A stretch of DNA of 64,000 bases, taken from an uncultured Acetatifactor sp. GTDB taxonomy: Bacteria; Bacillota; Clostridia; Lachnospirales; Lachnospiraceae. The stretch is taken from the NCBI GenBank assembly GCA_910584375.1, contig CAJUAH010000008.1, positions 97,708 to 161,707 on the forward strand. The letters run 5' to 3'. The notes beneath the pieces were generated by a model, which was given only the letters and a program-made list of their open reading frames with translations, had not been told where the DNA came from and made no database searches. The first letter of the stretch is position 1; every line of letters starts with the position of its first letter. This document shows positions 1-8,772 of the stretch, piece by piece. The translations under genes and the position numbers were made by a program.

Positions 1-125
1 GCCAGCCAGCCCAGCATCAGATACACCAGCACGATCTTGGCCGCCAGTTTTTTCATAAAGTCCAGCGAATGGATCAGATAGCATGTTCCGGCCACGGCCA
101 CAATCAAAAGTATGGCAATCCACAT
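1..125 (-). CDS. membrane protein, 3' part beyond window edge
   Basis: Only the first 41 codons are present; the gene runs off the left edge. It starts at ATG 125, three bases after the stop of the next gene upstream, with a GGGGG/AGGA ribosome site in the gap. The N-terminus (WIAILLIVAVAG) is a hydrophobic segment of about 15 residues, followed by a short loop and the start of a second hydrophobic stretch (IVLVYLMLGWL). It is the last visible gene of the operon of zinc-ribbon proteins and a glycosyltransferase. No family can be named from this fragment. Confidence 0.55.
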   Translation of the reverse strand, partial: MWIAILLIVAVAGTCYLIHSLDFMKKLAAKIVLVYLMLGWL

Positions 126-128
126 TTC

Positions 129-812
129 CTATTCCCCCCATTCCTCCGCCAGCCTGGACTCAAGCTTTTCCTCTATGACGGTTGCCAACTGTCGCAGGCT
201 TTCCGTGTCCGGCCATATGTAATAGGTTTCCTGTTCCTCCGCCTTATGAAACATTGCGATCTCCTCCTCCCCGAGCTCCAGTACCCCCTTCAGCATCGCG
301 TCCACCTGCAGCCGGGCCTGCGCCTGTAGCTGCGTGTCCATCTCCCGTGCATAATAAGTCTGGAAACCGTACTCCAGCATCCGCTGGACAACGTTTGTGT
401 CAGGCGTTCGGCCCTCATCCAAAGAATCCATAACCATGTTGCTGTACTGGATCCAGCTGCGATAATTGCTGTTGTTACGGTCGTTCTCCATATCCGCGTA
501 CTCCGCCGCATAGCTGCCGCTTTCCGGCTGCTTATCACTGTATACGGGATCGGGGACCAGCAGATACATTCCCAGACTGATGCAGAGCAGCACCATACCC
601 AGTGCCGCCATGCCCACAATGATCCGGGTGAGCATACGCTGTACCATCTGGGGAGTCTTCTGGCGCAGCAATACGGGAGCCAGCAGTCTGTTGCGCTGGA
701 TCCTGCGGTATACCTCTTTATAAAAGGCGATCCCCTCTTCGTTCCTGCTGCCGCAATATACGCAGACTATGGCCTGAGAATCTATCTCCCCGCCGCAATT
801 TGTACACTTCAT
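129..812 (-). CDS. zinc-ribbon single-pass membrane protein
   Basis: 227 residues from ATG 812, chosen because GGAGAGG lies just upstream and the protein then begins MKCTNCGG; an upstream in-frame ATG at 899 lies inside the preceding gene and would put about 30 unrelated residues before the ribbon. Cysteines at 3, 6, 17 and 20 make a CxxC-x10-CxxC zinc ribbon. A membrane segment follows at roughly residues 70-95 (GMAALGMVLLCISLG), then an acidic outer or inner domain rich in Glu and Tyr. It is a likely paralogue of the next gene upstream, which has the same ribbon spacing and order. Function is unknown; the architecture resembles zinc-ribbon membrane proteins of Firmicutes whose substrate is not established. 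Confidence 0.75.
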   Translation of the reverse strand: MKCTNCGGEIDSQAIVCVYCGSRNEEGIAFYKEVYRRIQRNRLLAPVLLRQKTPQMVQRMLTRIIVGMAALGMVLLCISLGMYLLVPDPVYSDKQPESGSYAAEYADMENDRNNSNYRSWIQYSNMVMDSLDEGRTPDTNVVQRMLEYGFQTYYAREMDTQLQAQARLQVDAMLKGVLELGEEEIAMFHKAEEQETYYIWPDTESLRQLATVIEEKLESRLAEEWGE

Positions 813-832
813 AGCGCTCTCCTCTCCTGCGG

Positions 833-1606
833 TTACCCTGTGATATATATATCTGTCACCATATCCACTGCCTGCCGGAATCCGTCGTCCTCGCGCCAAC
901 CCTCCTGGGCCCGGCTCATCCGATCCAGCAGTTGCCCGGGCACCCCCAGTTCCTCCAGCCTGCCCCGGACCTGCGCCGCATACTCCTCAAAGAGCTCCTC
1001 CGTTCCCCAGATCACTCTGTCCCTGCAATATTGTCCGCAATACTCCAGCGTCATCCCGCCCCGGCTGATCATGTCCGTCACCAGATCTTCCACCTGATCC
1101 CGCAGTTCCTGTTCCACGCCGACCTTCCCGGAGCCGCCGCCGTACAGACTGTCGAGATATTCCGCCTTCTCCGTAAAGCGCGCATATGCCGAATAGACCT
1201 GATCGATCTCATGGAATTTGCGCATCTCCCAGGAGCTGACATCCGTATCCCGCATGAACGCGCAGATGCCCTCCATATCCCCCCGAGCCAGCATCTCCTC
1301 CAGTTCCTGCTCCCAACGCTCACTGATTCGGTGATCTATCCTGGCTCTAACCGGCCCCAGGACCAGTGTGGCCAGACTGATCAAAAGCGCCGCGCCCGCC
1401 AGTACCTCGCACACCGCCAGCAGTACGCCCGTCCACTTTTTGACGGCCCCCTCCGGCACCGAGTCCCGCATCCGCCGCGCCTCCCGGTCATACTGCCCCA
1501 AAGTTCGCTCCCTGCGGATCTGTGCCAGCACGGGGTTCTCCGACTGACAAAAGGGGCATTTCTCATCCTTCATTCTGTACTCCGCGCCGCAACTCTCACA
1601 CTTCAT
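833..1606 (-). CDS. zinc-ribbon single-pass membrane protein
   Basis: 257 residues. Cysteines 3, 6, 17 and 20 form a CxxC-x10-CxxC ribbon at the extreme N-terminus; one hydrophobic segment lies at about 60-85 (LLAVCEVLAGAALLISLA); the remaining 170 residues are charged and helical. The start overlaps the 3' end of the glycosyltransferase gene by 11 bases, which points to translational coupling. Together with the gene downstream it makes a tandem pair of the same layout but low apparent identity outside the ribbon. No catalytic motif is visible. The role may be assembly or regulation of a cell-envelope process because of the glycosyltransferase neighbour, but that is inference from position only. 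Confidence 0.75.
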   Translation of the reverse strand: MKCESCGAEYRMKDEKCPFCQSENPVLAQIRRERTLGQYDREARRMRDSVPEGAVKKWTGVLLAVCEVLAGAALLISLATLVLGPVRARIDHRISERWEQELEEMLARGDMEGICAFMRDTDVSSWEMRKFHEIDQVYSAYARFTEKAEYLDSLYGGGSGKVGVEQELRDQVEDLVTDMISRGGMTLEYCGQYCRDRVIWGTEELFEEYAAQVRGRLEELGVPGQLLDRMSRAQEGWREDDGFRQAVDMVTDIYITG

Positions 1607-2618
1607 CCACGCTCTCCTCTAACTGTCGCTCATACTCCGCCGCCTGTTCCTCCTGCCCCGTCTGCCGCATACAGCGTATCAATCCCTCCAGAGCCTGCGT
1701 TCTGCCGCTCTCCAGAATCAATATCGGCTCCGTCTCATAAGCCGCATTATAGTACCACATGGCTGCTTCCGCCGGATCCTGGCGCTCCTGCTCGTAAAAC
1801 AGGCCCAGCTCCACGCAGAGCTCAGAGCAGCCGCCTGCAGCCATGGCTTTCATCGCATATTTGAAAAATCCCAGAGCGTCCCCCTGTACGCGACTGGCCC
1901 GGCTCAGCACACAGAATGCCTCCATCAGTTCCTCTCCGCCTCGCTCCGGATCCTCCACAGAGTCCTCAAAACAGGCGCGGGCCCGCTCAAGATGCTCCGG
2001 TTCCCCCACTGTCAGCAGCTCTCTGGCATACATGTTATGTAGATGTCTTGAGAGCCTGCGGCCCTCCTGTACCTGCCGTTCAAAATTGGCCAGATCCCGA
2101 CCTCCGTGTCCCTGTACGGGCATATGCGTGATCACCACGTCACTGTCATAAATCACAGGCTGTAAGCGCACGGTCTCATGGATCGGTTCTATCCAGGTGA
2201 ACTGCCGCAGTCTCTTAAAAAGCTTGGGGCGATATTCTTCGTCATAGTTGTAGACCGTATTGTATTGCAGCTGATTCCCGTATTTCATCTGCACGATTTC
2301 CACCTCCGGCAACAGGTTCTCCTTTAGCAGCCGAAAGCGCTCCCGATTCTCCTCATCCAGCACTTCATCCGCGTCCGCGCTGTAAATATAGTCGCAGGTT
2401 GCCAGAGAGAAGGCGTAGTTGCGGGCGGCGCTGAAATCATGGATCCACTGAAAGTCATAGATCCTGTCCGTATACCCTGCCGCGATCTCTCTGGTGCGGT
2501 CGGTGGAACCAGTGTCCACTATGACGATCTCGTCCGCCAGACCGGCCACGCTGTCCAGACAGCGGGCCAGCACAGCCTCCTCATTTTTCACAATCATGCA
2601 CAAACTTATGGATATCAT
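1596..2618 (-). CDS. glycosyltransferase family 2 with TPR-like tail
   Basis: 340 residues from ATG 2618, preceded by GGAGG at a good distance; an in-frame ATG at 2648 has no such site. The N-terminal 200 residues are a GT-A glycosyltransferase: SLCMIVKNEE at the start, then DTGSTDRT (nucleotide binding) and the metal-binding acidic motif DADE near residue 90. The C-terminal third is helical with repeats of the TPR type (for example AAMWYYNAAYETEP). This two-part layout is typical of bacterial GT2 enzymes that modify surface polymers or proteins. It heads the operon that continues into the zinc-ribbon proteins. The acceptor is not predictable. Confidence 0.85.
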   Translation of the reverse strand: MISISLCMIVKNEEAVLARCLDSVAGLADEIVIVDTGSTDRTREIAAGYTDRIYDFQWIHDFSAARNYAFSLATCDYIYSADADEVLDEENRERFRLLKENLLPEVEIVQMKYGNQLQYNTVYNYDEEYRPKLFKRLRQFTWIEPIHETVRLQPVIYDSDVVITHMPVQGHGGRDLANFERQVQEGRRLSRHLHNMYARELLTVGEPEHLERARACFEDSVEDPERGGEELMEAFCVLSRASRVQGDALGFFKYAMKAMAAGGCSELCVELGLFYEQERQDPAEAAMWYYNAAYETEPILILESGRTQALEGLIRCMRQTGQEEQAAEYERQLEESVDEV

Positions 2619-2677
2619 CTTTCCTCCGTCCCCTGCCTTCCCGCGCATTACAGCGTCAGTCTCCCAATTTAATTACC

Positions 2678-2706
2678 ATCATATCAAAAAAAAGCCGGAT
2701 ACACAA
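2678..2706 (-). promoter_or_regulatory. putative sigma-70 promoter of the GT2/zinc-ribbon operon
   Basis: On the minus strand TTGTGT (2706-2701) and TATGAT (2683-2678) are separated by exactly 17 bases and lie about 60 bases before the glycosyltransferase start. It is back to back with the promoter of the divergent MATE gene. Confidence 0.45.
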
Positions 2707-2725
2707 TATTTTACAAGAAAATACA

Positions 2726-2754
2726 TTGACTTGCACCCGACCAGACCCTAAACT
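2726..2754 (+). promoter_or_regulatory. putative sigma-70 promoter of MATE gene
   Basis: TTGACT (2726-2731), 17-base spacer, TAAACT (2749-2754); the ATG of the MATE gene follows 60 bases on. An upstream in-frame TTG at 2763 would leave almost no leader behind this promoter and lacks a ribosome site. Confidence 0.5.
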
Positions 2755-2813
2755 GTAGCAGATTGGCATGGTTTTATACACAGATTGCGGAATGTGCGGA
2801 AAGGAAGCGGAAC

Positions 2814-4172
2814 ATGTCTAAAAGCACACAGGTCATGACGGCGGGGAAACCCTGGAAACTGATATTGAGTCTGGCTCTCCCGCTGATGTTCGGAAATATA
2901 TTTCAGCAGCTCTACACGGTGATGGACACACTGATCGTAGGGCGGGTGCTGGGAGTTCACACGCTGGCGGCCCTGGGAGCCTCCGACTGGCTGAACTGGA
3001 TGATCCTGGGTCTGGTCACAGGCATCACCCAGGGATTTTGTATCCTTGCCGCCCAGAAATTCGGCGCCGGAAAAACGGAGGAGCTCAGGGAGGCCGTAGG
3101 GGCCTCCGTCACTCTCTCCGTCATATCCGCCGTAGTCATCGAGGTGGCGGCGCAGGCCCTGGTGACGCCCCTGTTACGGCTGCTGGACACCCCCGCGGAT
3201 ATCCTGCCCACGGCGCTTTTATATCTGCGGATCCTGTTCGCCGGGATCCCCATCGTCATGGCCTACAATCTGCTGGCCTCCCTGCTGCGGGCGCTGGGCG
3301 ACGGCCGCACCCCGCTCCAGGCTATGGTGGTGGCCTCCATATTGAACATCCTGCTGGACATCCTCTTTGTGGCAGGTTTTCACATGGGTGTCGGCGGTGC
3401 GGCGGCGGCCACTCTGATCGCCCAGGCGGTAGCGTCCCTATACTGCCTGCGAGTCATCCTGCGACTGGAAATCCTGCGAATCCGGCCTGCGCATCTGCGC
3501 CCCGACCGCAGACTGGTATGGCAGCTCTTTGCCCTGGGCACCCCCATGGCTGCCCAAAATACGATCATCGCCATAGGCGGCCTGGTGATCCAGTCCATCG
3601 TCAACGGCTACGGCGTCATATTCATCGCAGGCTACACCGCCACCAACAAGCTCTACGGAATCCTGGAGATCGCCGCCACCTCCTATGGCTATGCCATGGT
3701 CACTTATGTGGGGCAGAATCTGGGAGCCGGGTTGGGAGACCGTATCCGTAAGGGCGTGCGGCACGCCGCAGGCATCGCCCTGGCCACATCGGTGGTGATC
3801 GCCGTCGTCATGCTGCTGGCAGGACGCATACTGGTGGGCTCCTTTATCAAAGGCACGCCCCAGGAGACAGCGGCGGCGACGGATATCGCCTATCACTATC
3901 TGGTCATTATGAGCGTCTTTCTGCCGATCCTGTATCTGCTGCATCTGTACCGCTCCTCCTTACAGGGAATGGGAGACACCGTACTTCCCATGGTCTCCGG
4001 CATCGCGGAGTTTGTCATGCGCACCGGCAGCGCGCTGACCCTGCCCCGGCTGCTGGGTCAGGAGGGGATCTTCTACGCGGAGATCCTGGCCTGGGTGGGA
4101 GCCGACATGATCCTGATCACCGCATATTATATACGGGTATATATGCTGTGGGGGCGTTCACAGAAACCATAG
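2814..4172 (+). CDS. MATE family multidrug efflux transporter
   Basis: 452 residues from ATG 2814, preceded by AAGGAAG. About twelve hydrophobic segments in two halves are visible, with the MATE-typical opening (LILSLALPLMFGNIFQQLYTVMD split over two segments) and a loop between halves near residue 225. MATE proteins export cationic drugs or metabolites in exchange for Na+ or H+. It is transcribed alone, divergently from the glycosyltransferase operon, and convergent with the prepilin peptidase gene, overlapping it by 15 bases. A second MATE gene lies at 18571-19914; the two share the FQQ-Y--D-VIVGR type N-terminal region. Substrate cannot be read from sequence. Confidence 0.93.
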   Translation: MSKSTQVMTAGKPWKLILSLALPLMFGNIFQQLYTVMDTLIVGRVLGVHTLAALGASDWLNWMILGLVTGITQGFCILAAQKFGAGKTEELREAVGASVTLSVISAVVIEVAAQALVTPLLRLLDTPADILPTALLYLRILFAGIPIVMAYNLLASLLRALGDGRTPLQAMVVASILNILLDILFVAGFHMGVGGAAAATLIAQAVASLYCLRVILRLEILRIRPAHLRPDRRLVWQLFALGTPMAAQNTIIAIGGLVIQSIVNGYGVIFIAGYTATNKLYGILEIAATSYGYAMVTYVGQNLGAGLGDRIRKGVRHAAGIALATSVVIAVVMLLAGRILVGSFIKGTPQETAAATDIAYHYLVIMSVFLPILYLLHLYRSSLQGMGDTVLPMVSGIAEFVMRTGSALTLPRLLGQEGIFYAEILAWVGADMILITAYYIRVYMLWGRSQKP

Positions 4173-4763
4173 CACCCCGCAGGCGATATAGGGAAGAAAG
4201 GGAACCGGCGTCTTCAGGTTCCCTTTTTCGTTGACATTACCCTTCAATAGCTGCACCGCTCCCAGCATGGCAAAGGAGACCGCCATATGCAGCAGCATTG
4301 TCAGGAGATTCCCGCCCGCTGCCGCCAGGTACAGGGCGCATATCTGAAAAGCCATCACATCCCCTTCGCCGTACAGGCGCATAAACAGCAGGTATTGCAG
4401 CAGCGCAAACAGGAGCAGCCCCCATCCGCTCTCGGCCGGGAGAGCGCGCCGGATGCAGAGCCATGCGCCCGCCGCTGCCACAGGAGCCTGCAGGATATCA
4501 TATACCTTGCTTGTCTGCGCGTCCGTGACGCCGCACACTGTCAGATAGACGCTCAGCGCCAGATACGCCGACCGGACTCCCGGCGTTTTCGGGTCGCAGG
4601 CATACAGGATATACCCGGCCCCCGCGCCGCCCCCTGCCAGCAGGATCCCTGCCGACTTCCACTCCGCCCGCAGCCCGTGGCGCGGATCCATGGCCGCGAT
4701 CAGCCCAAGCACCGCCAGGGACACGGCCAACTGTACCCCCCATACCGTCAAAAACGCAGCCAT
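4158..4763 (-). CDS. A24-type prepilin peptidase (TadV/CpaA-like)
   Basis: 201 residues, almost wholly hydrophobic with about six membrane segments. The two catalytic aspartates of the A24 aspartyl peptidases are present: D81 in VTDAQTSKVYD and D135 in the GxGD-type motif YGEGDVMAF. The C-terminal PFLPYIACGVL is also typical of the family. It would cleave the leader of the Flp-like pilin and pseudopilins encoded upstream in the same operon at the inner face of the membrane. It is the last gene of the Tad operon, seven bases after the large secreted protein. The short size (no N-terminal methyltransferase domain) fits TadV/CpaA rather than PilD. Confidence 0.88.
   Translation of the reverse strand: MAAFLTVWGVQLAVSLAVLGLIAAMDPRHGLRAEWKSAGILLAGGGAGAGYILYACDPKTPGVRSAYLALSVYLTVCGVTDAQTSKVYDILQAPVAAAGAWLCIRRALPAESGWGLLLFALLQYLLFMRLYGEGDVMAFQICALYLAAAGGNLLTMLLHMAVSFAMLGAVQLLKGNVNEKGNLKTPVPFLPYIACGVLWFL
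4197..4228 (+). terminator. intrinsic terminator of MATE gene, inside antisense coding sequence
   Basis: Ten-base stem AAAGGGAACC/GGTTCCCTTT with a ten-base loop, followed by a T run ending at 4228. It serves the plus-strand MATE transcript but lies within the 3' coding part of the oppositely transcribed prepilin peptidase gene. Confidence 0.75.
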
Positions 4764-4770
4764 ATCTTCC

Positions 4771-7700
4771 TCATTCCGCTCCCCCCGTTCTCAGCCTGGT
4801 ACGCAGCTCATCCAACACATTTCCCGAAACAGTCAGTACCGCCAGCCGGGGATGCTGTTCCAGTGAAGAATCCTTTTTATAGGCCCGGACTGTGATCTCC
4901 GCCGCTGCCTCCGGCGTTCCCAGCGGGATCATAAAGGTCAGGTTCTCTTCATTTATATAATCCGGGATTTCATAGGTATAGACCCTGTCCAGGGAAGGCT
5001 CCAGCCCGGTCATCTCCTCCGGGAACAACACCTCGATCCGTTCCACGTATCCTGTGGCGCGGATGGTCAGCACACCGCTTTCCCCTGCTTTGAACACCGG
5101 GTCATGGGGTTCCAGCAGACGTTTCAGCTCCACATACAGGGACAGTCCCTGCTTTTCGCTGCTCTCCACCGTCTCATTGCCCACATTGTCCCATGCGTGG
5201 GCGACCACCGTAAAGGAGCCGCTGAACAGGGCATCCCCCTCTTCCAGCGTCAGGCGCACGCTGCCCGTACCCTGGTCCGCGAACCGTTGGCTGCTGCCGT
5301 TGTCCTGGTTGTATACTTCCACATAGAACTGCGCCAGGCCGCTGCCCTGATCCTCCGCCGTCAGTTCCACCTCCACCGGTCCATTTTCCCATTGTTTCAA
5401 AATATCCAGCTCCCGCAGTTCTTCCATGCCATGGATCCGCGGACCGCTGGCATCCACCAGGAGCCATACGCTGCCCAGCATGTCCTGCCCGTAGTCCGAA
5501 AAGACTCTTTCAGAACCGTTCTCTGCCGCAGCCACAGGGGTCAGCCGCAGCCTGTGACCGTCCAGTTCTTCCGGCGCGTACAGTTTCCGGGTTATTTCCA
5601 GATCCCTGCATCTGTTGCTGCGCCGGATCACAGTATAGGCGCCGTCCCCCACGCAGGGGCCTCCCTCTGAGACCTTGTACAGCTCTTCTCCCCGATAGGT
5701 ATACCTTCCGGGGATCATATCTTCCCGGGCGGGGGCCACGGCGCCCAGTCGCCCTTCCCCGTTCTCCCCGGTCATATCCCGCGCCTCCACATACAGATGG
5801 GTGACCTGGTAATCCCTGCGGGCGGGGCCGCACAGACTGCCCATAAAGGAGATCTGAAAAGGCGTTCCCTTTCCGCCTTTTACATAGTAGGTATTCTCCT
5901 CCCCGGCGTGCCAGACCGTATCCTCCAACGCCAGCTCTATCGGTTCTGTCCTGACCGGCCAGGCGATCACCGTCTGCTCCGACAGGGGAATATGGAGCGT
6001 CTCCCCCAGATTCCCGGCTTTGTCCTGGGCCGCTATATGCAGATATCGCGTCTCCTCTCCCATGGACACGGTCAGAGAGGGACGCTCCCCGGGATCCCCA
6101 TACCATCGGTGGGACTCTCCCACCACGGTTCCCGCTCTGCCGTCCACCACATACCGATATCCCTGCACCTGGGTGGTCAGTGTATTCACCGTGACATTGG
6201 AGTCGCACAGCACCTTATCCTCTCCCCGCCTGTAGGACTCCACCCGGTGATAGTAGACCGTACCCGTATCCCTGGGTCTGGCAAAAAAGACCCGTACCCG
6301 GTTCTCGTCCACCGCCGCCAGCCGCAGCGTATCCATATCAATCTTTGCGGGCTTTCCCCTGTCCGGGGCCGCCGCGCCGTTTAGCAGGTTCTCCTCCAGA
6401 TATCCCAGGGAAACGGCGGTGATCCGCAGGGTTCCGTTTCCGTTCCGGTATCCCTCCTGCCGGGCATAGCTGCTGCCCGCCTCCCCGTTAATATAGCTGG
6501 AGCCCCCATAAGCGGGGGCGCAGGTCAGCACCTGCCCCTGCTCCAGATCGCATATGCAGGTTCCCTCCAGCCCGCAGCCCGGCTCATATCCCAACTGCAC
6601 GGTACACCTGTCGGGACGACCCTGCCCATAGTTCGTCCCGCAACCGTTGCATATATTCCGGTAGATATCGTTCGTATGTCCCGAACAGCTGTGACTGCCG
6701 CAGCGCACGCAAAAACAGTGGCTGCCGTCGCTGGCCACATTCCCGTAATAAAAGACCGTGCCGCACTTTTCCCGCCGGAACGATCCGCTGTCACAGATCT
6801 TTTTCTCCGTGTAACATCCGCCGCCGTTCACCGTATCCCCCCGGTGTATATGGAGACAGCTCTCCTGATGCCAGTGCCGGTTCAGGACGCCCGCGCTGCC
6901 GCCCCGGTATCCGCCTCCGCCTCCGGCCTGCCCGCTCTCTCCGGCGTCTCCCTCCACATTTTTTTGCCCGGAGCCGCCGGGCATACCGTCCATTGTCTCC
7001 ATGGCGCCTCCGCCTCCTCCCGCAATCATCAACAGACCCTGGCGATCCGAGGACAGACGGCTGCTGCCGCCGCCCGCGCCGTAAGCCGTGGCGGAGCCGC
7101 CTCCGCCGTATCCGTTCTGGCCTCCCAGCTCATAGGTCAGCCGTTCTCCCCGGGACAGATAGAAAATCCCCCGGGTCAGGCCGCCTTTTCCTCCGTGAAA
7201 CCTTCCGCAATCGCCCCCCTGGGCGCCTGTCAATGACAATTCATAAAAACCGGCGCGGCTTACCTGATAGGTTCCCTGACGTCCCGAATAGTTTACGCTG
7301 TAAGACTGTCCCGTGCTCATACCGCTGTCCTGCGCGGAGCCGATCATTTCCCACGGCCCGTCCTCCGTCCGCTGATACAGCTTATAGCTCTTATTGGTGT
7401 TGTCCGGCTGGCTCCAGCACAGATTCACCGCTCCCCGGCCCCCGCCCGCGCTGTAATTGTCCTGAGCCCGCAACTGTAACTGTACCCAGCCGGCATAGAG
7501 CGTGATATCCCGTGAAGGGGTGAAACCGTCTCCCGCCGCTCCCGCCGGACGGGTACACTCCGGATCATAATACCAGCCTCCAAAAGACTGTCCCGTCTTA
7601 CTGGCCGCGGGCAGCCGGATATCCTGATGAGTATACAGAGCCGTGATCCGGTCTTCCGCTCCCCCCTCCCCCAGATAGCGGTAAACATTCTCCTCCAGCC

Positions 7701-8772
7701 TCCCGTGGAAGGGCAGCGCCATGCTCCATTCTTGAAACCGCAGTGAACCCATGATGCTTTTCACCGGCTCGCCGCCCCTGGTATCAAAGGACACTCTGTA
7801 TCCCGGAGGCGGAATCAGTTTCTCCTCCTCCAGAACGCAGATATCTCCATAGTCCCCCGGCAGGGCCGAGATGCCGGTCTTCCCGTCGTAGCTGCCCCCT
7901 GCGGGATCCACATACAGCACGGAGCGGGCTCTGACCCACTGGGCGTACAGCACCACCTGCCCGTCCTCCCGATCCGAGAGATTGCGGATCCTCTCTCCGT
8001 CCCCATAGCGCTGTCCCGTTCCGTCCGCCCGGGTATTCCAGCCGTCAAAGCGGTAGCCTGTCCTCCGGAAACCGCACAGGGACAGGGTGGTCTGGGGCGT
8101 GACCTCCCGCCCTTCATAGAGCGGCGTGTCATCGTACATATGTATGCTGGGAACCATACAGCCCTTGCCCCCGTTGCTCTCATAGACGACCTCATATCGG
8201 TTGGCTGATACGGCGGTGCATATATGAGGCGTGATCTCTCTGCCCTGCTCCAGATTGTCGCACCAGGGACACAGATAATAATATCCCGTACCGGGACGCA
8301 GCGCAGGGATCCGTGCCGCTGTATCCGCGCTCATGTAAAACAGAAAATCCGCGGCCTTTTCACCGCAGTCCCGGCAGTAGGGAGTCCAGCCGGAATAGTA
8401 TTTGCGCCCACATTTTTTACGGTTGTAAACTACACCGTGGAATACGCCGCCCCCCTCATAGTCATTGTGAATGCATCTGCTGTAGGGATGTGTCACCTGC
8501 CAGTACGCGACCGGTATCTCCTCCTCCCGTTTCCAGCGGTACAGATGCTCTCCCGTTCCCGGCTCGGGCACGCCGCTCCTGTCCTGTGTATGCACGGTGA
8601 CGCCCTCCCCGTACCACACGGCGGAGGTATCTCCCCTGTCCGTAGTGAAAGCGCTGCCGTCGGGGCTGTACCCGATCTGCCCGCCGTCGGCCTGTACCTG
8701 CGCCGCTGTCCCCCACAGCGCCGGACACAGCAGCAGGAGCAGCAGTCCCTTTTTGATCTTCCTCACTCCCAT
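4771..8772 (-). CDS. large secreted protein of Tad locus: InlB-type repeats and glycine-rich domain
   Basis: 1333 residues. A signal peptide is clear (basic MGVRKIKK, then LLLLLLCPALWG, small residues near 24-28). Next come a Cys-rich part (100-185) and two InlB_B/Flg_new-like repeats (about 190-280 and 325-430), each ending in LYAQWV or LYAGWV. Residues 495-630 form a Gly-rich domain like the ALK/LTK-type family PF12810 (VSRAGFYELSLTGAQGG, MIAGGGGGA). It is interrupted by a Cys/His-rich block (631-752) and resumes at 753-790. The rest is beta-rich, with Ig/Fn-like segments such as DASGP and DQGSGLAQFYVEVYN. No LPXTG anchor or C-terminal membrane segment is visible. Being in the Tad operon (10-base overlap with the SAF gene upstream, peptidase gene downstream), it may be a pilus-associated surface adhesin; that is inference. 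Confidence 0.85.
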   Translation of the reverse strand: MGVRKIKKGLLLLLLCPALWGTAAQVQADGGQIGYSPDGSAFTTDRGDTSAVWYGEGVTVHTQDRSGVPEPGTGEHLYRWKREEEIPVAYWQVTHPYSRCIHNDYEGGGVFHGVVYNRKKCGRKYYSGWTPYCRDCGEKAADFLFYMSADTAARIPALRPGTGYYYLCPWCDNLEQGREITPHICTAVSANRYEVVYESNGGKGCMVPSIHMYDDTPLYEGREVTPQTTLSLCGFRRTGYRFDGWNTRADGTGQRYGDGERIRNLSDREDGQVVLYAQWVRARSVLYVDPAGGSYDGKTGISALPGDYGDICVLEEEKLIPPPGYRVSFDTRGGEPVKSIMGSLRFQEWSMALPFHGRLEENVYRYLGEGGAEDRITALYTHQDIRLPAASKTGQSFGGWYYDPECTRPAGAAGDGFTPSRDITLYAGWVQLQLRAQDNYSAGGGRGAVNLCWSQPDNTNKSYKLYQRTEDGPWEMIGSAQDSGMSTGQSYSVNYSGRQGTYQVSRAGFYELSLTGAQGGDCGRFHGGKGGLTRGIFYLSRGERLTYELGGQNGYGGGGSATAYGAGGGSSRLSSDRQGLLMIAGGGGGAMETMDGMPGGSGQKNVEGDAGESGQAGGGGGYRGGSAGVLNRHWHQESCLHIHRGDTVNGGGCYTEKKICDSGSFRREKCGTVFYYGNVASDGSHCFCVRCGSHSCSGHTNDIYRNICNGCGTNYGQGRPDRCTVQLGYEPGCGLEGTCICDLEQGQVLTCAPAYGGSSYINGEAGSSYARQEGYRNGNGTLRITAVSLGYLEENLLNGAAAPDRGKPAKIDMDTLRLAAVDENRVRVFFARPRDTGTVYYHRVESYRRGEDKVLCDSNVTVNTLTTQVQGYRYVVDGRAGTVVGESHRWYGDPGERPSLTVSMGEETRYLHIAAQDKAGNLGETLHIPLSEQTVIAWPVRTEPIELALEDTVWHAGEENTYYVKGGKGTPFQISFMGSLCGPARRDYQVTHLYVEARDMTGENGEGRLGAVAPAREDMIPGRYTYRGEELYKVSEGGPCVGDGAYTVIRRSNRCRDLEITRKLYAPEELDGHRLRLTPVAAAENGSERVFSDYGQDMLGSVWLLVDASGPRIHGMEELRELDILKQWENGPVEVELTAEDQGSGLAQFYVEVYNQDNGSSQRFADQGTGSVRLTLEEGDALFSGSFTVVAHAWDNVGNETVESSEKQGLSLYVELKRLLEPHDPVFKAGESGVLTIRATGYVERIEVLFPEEMTGLEPSLDRVYTYEIPDYINEENLTFMIPLGTPEAAAEITVRAYKKDSSLEQHPRLAVLTVSGNVLDELRTRLRTGGAE

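Noticed and set aside
2763..2813. TTG start that would lengthen the MATE protein by 17 residues
   Set aside because: No ribosome site, only nine bases after the -10 box, and the extension is polar while family members begin near ATG 2814.
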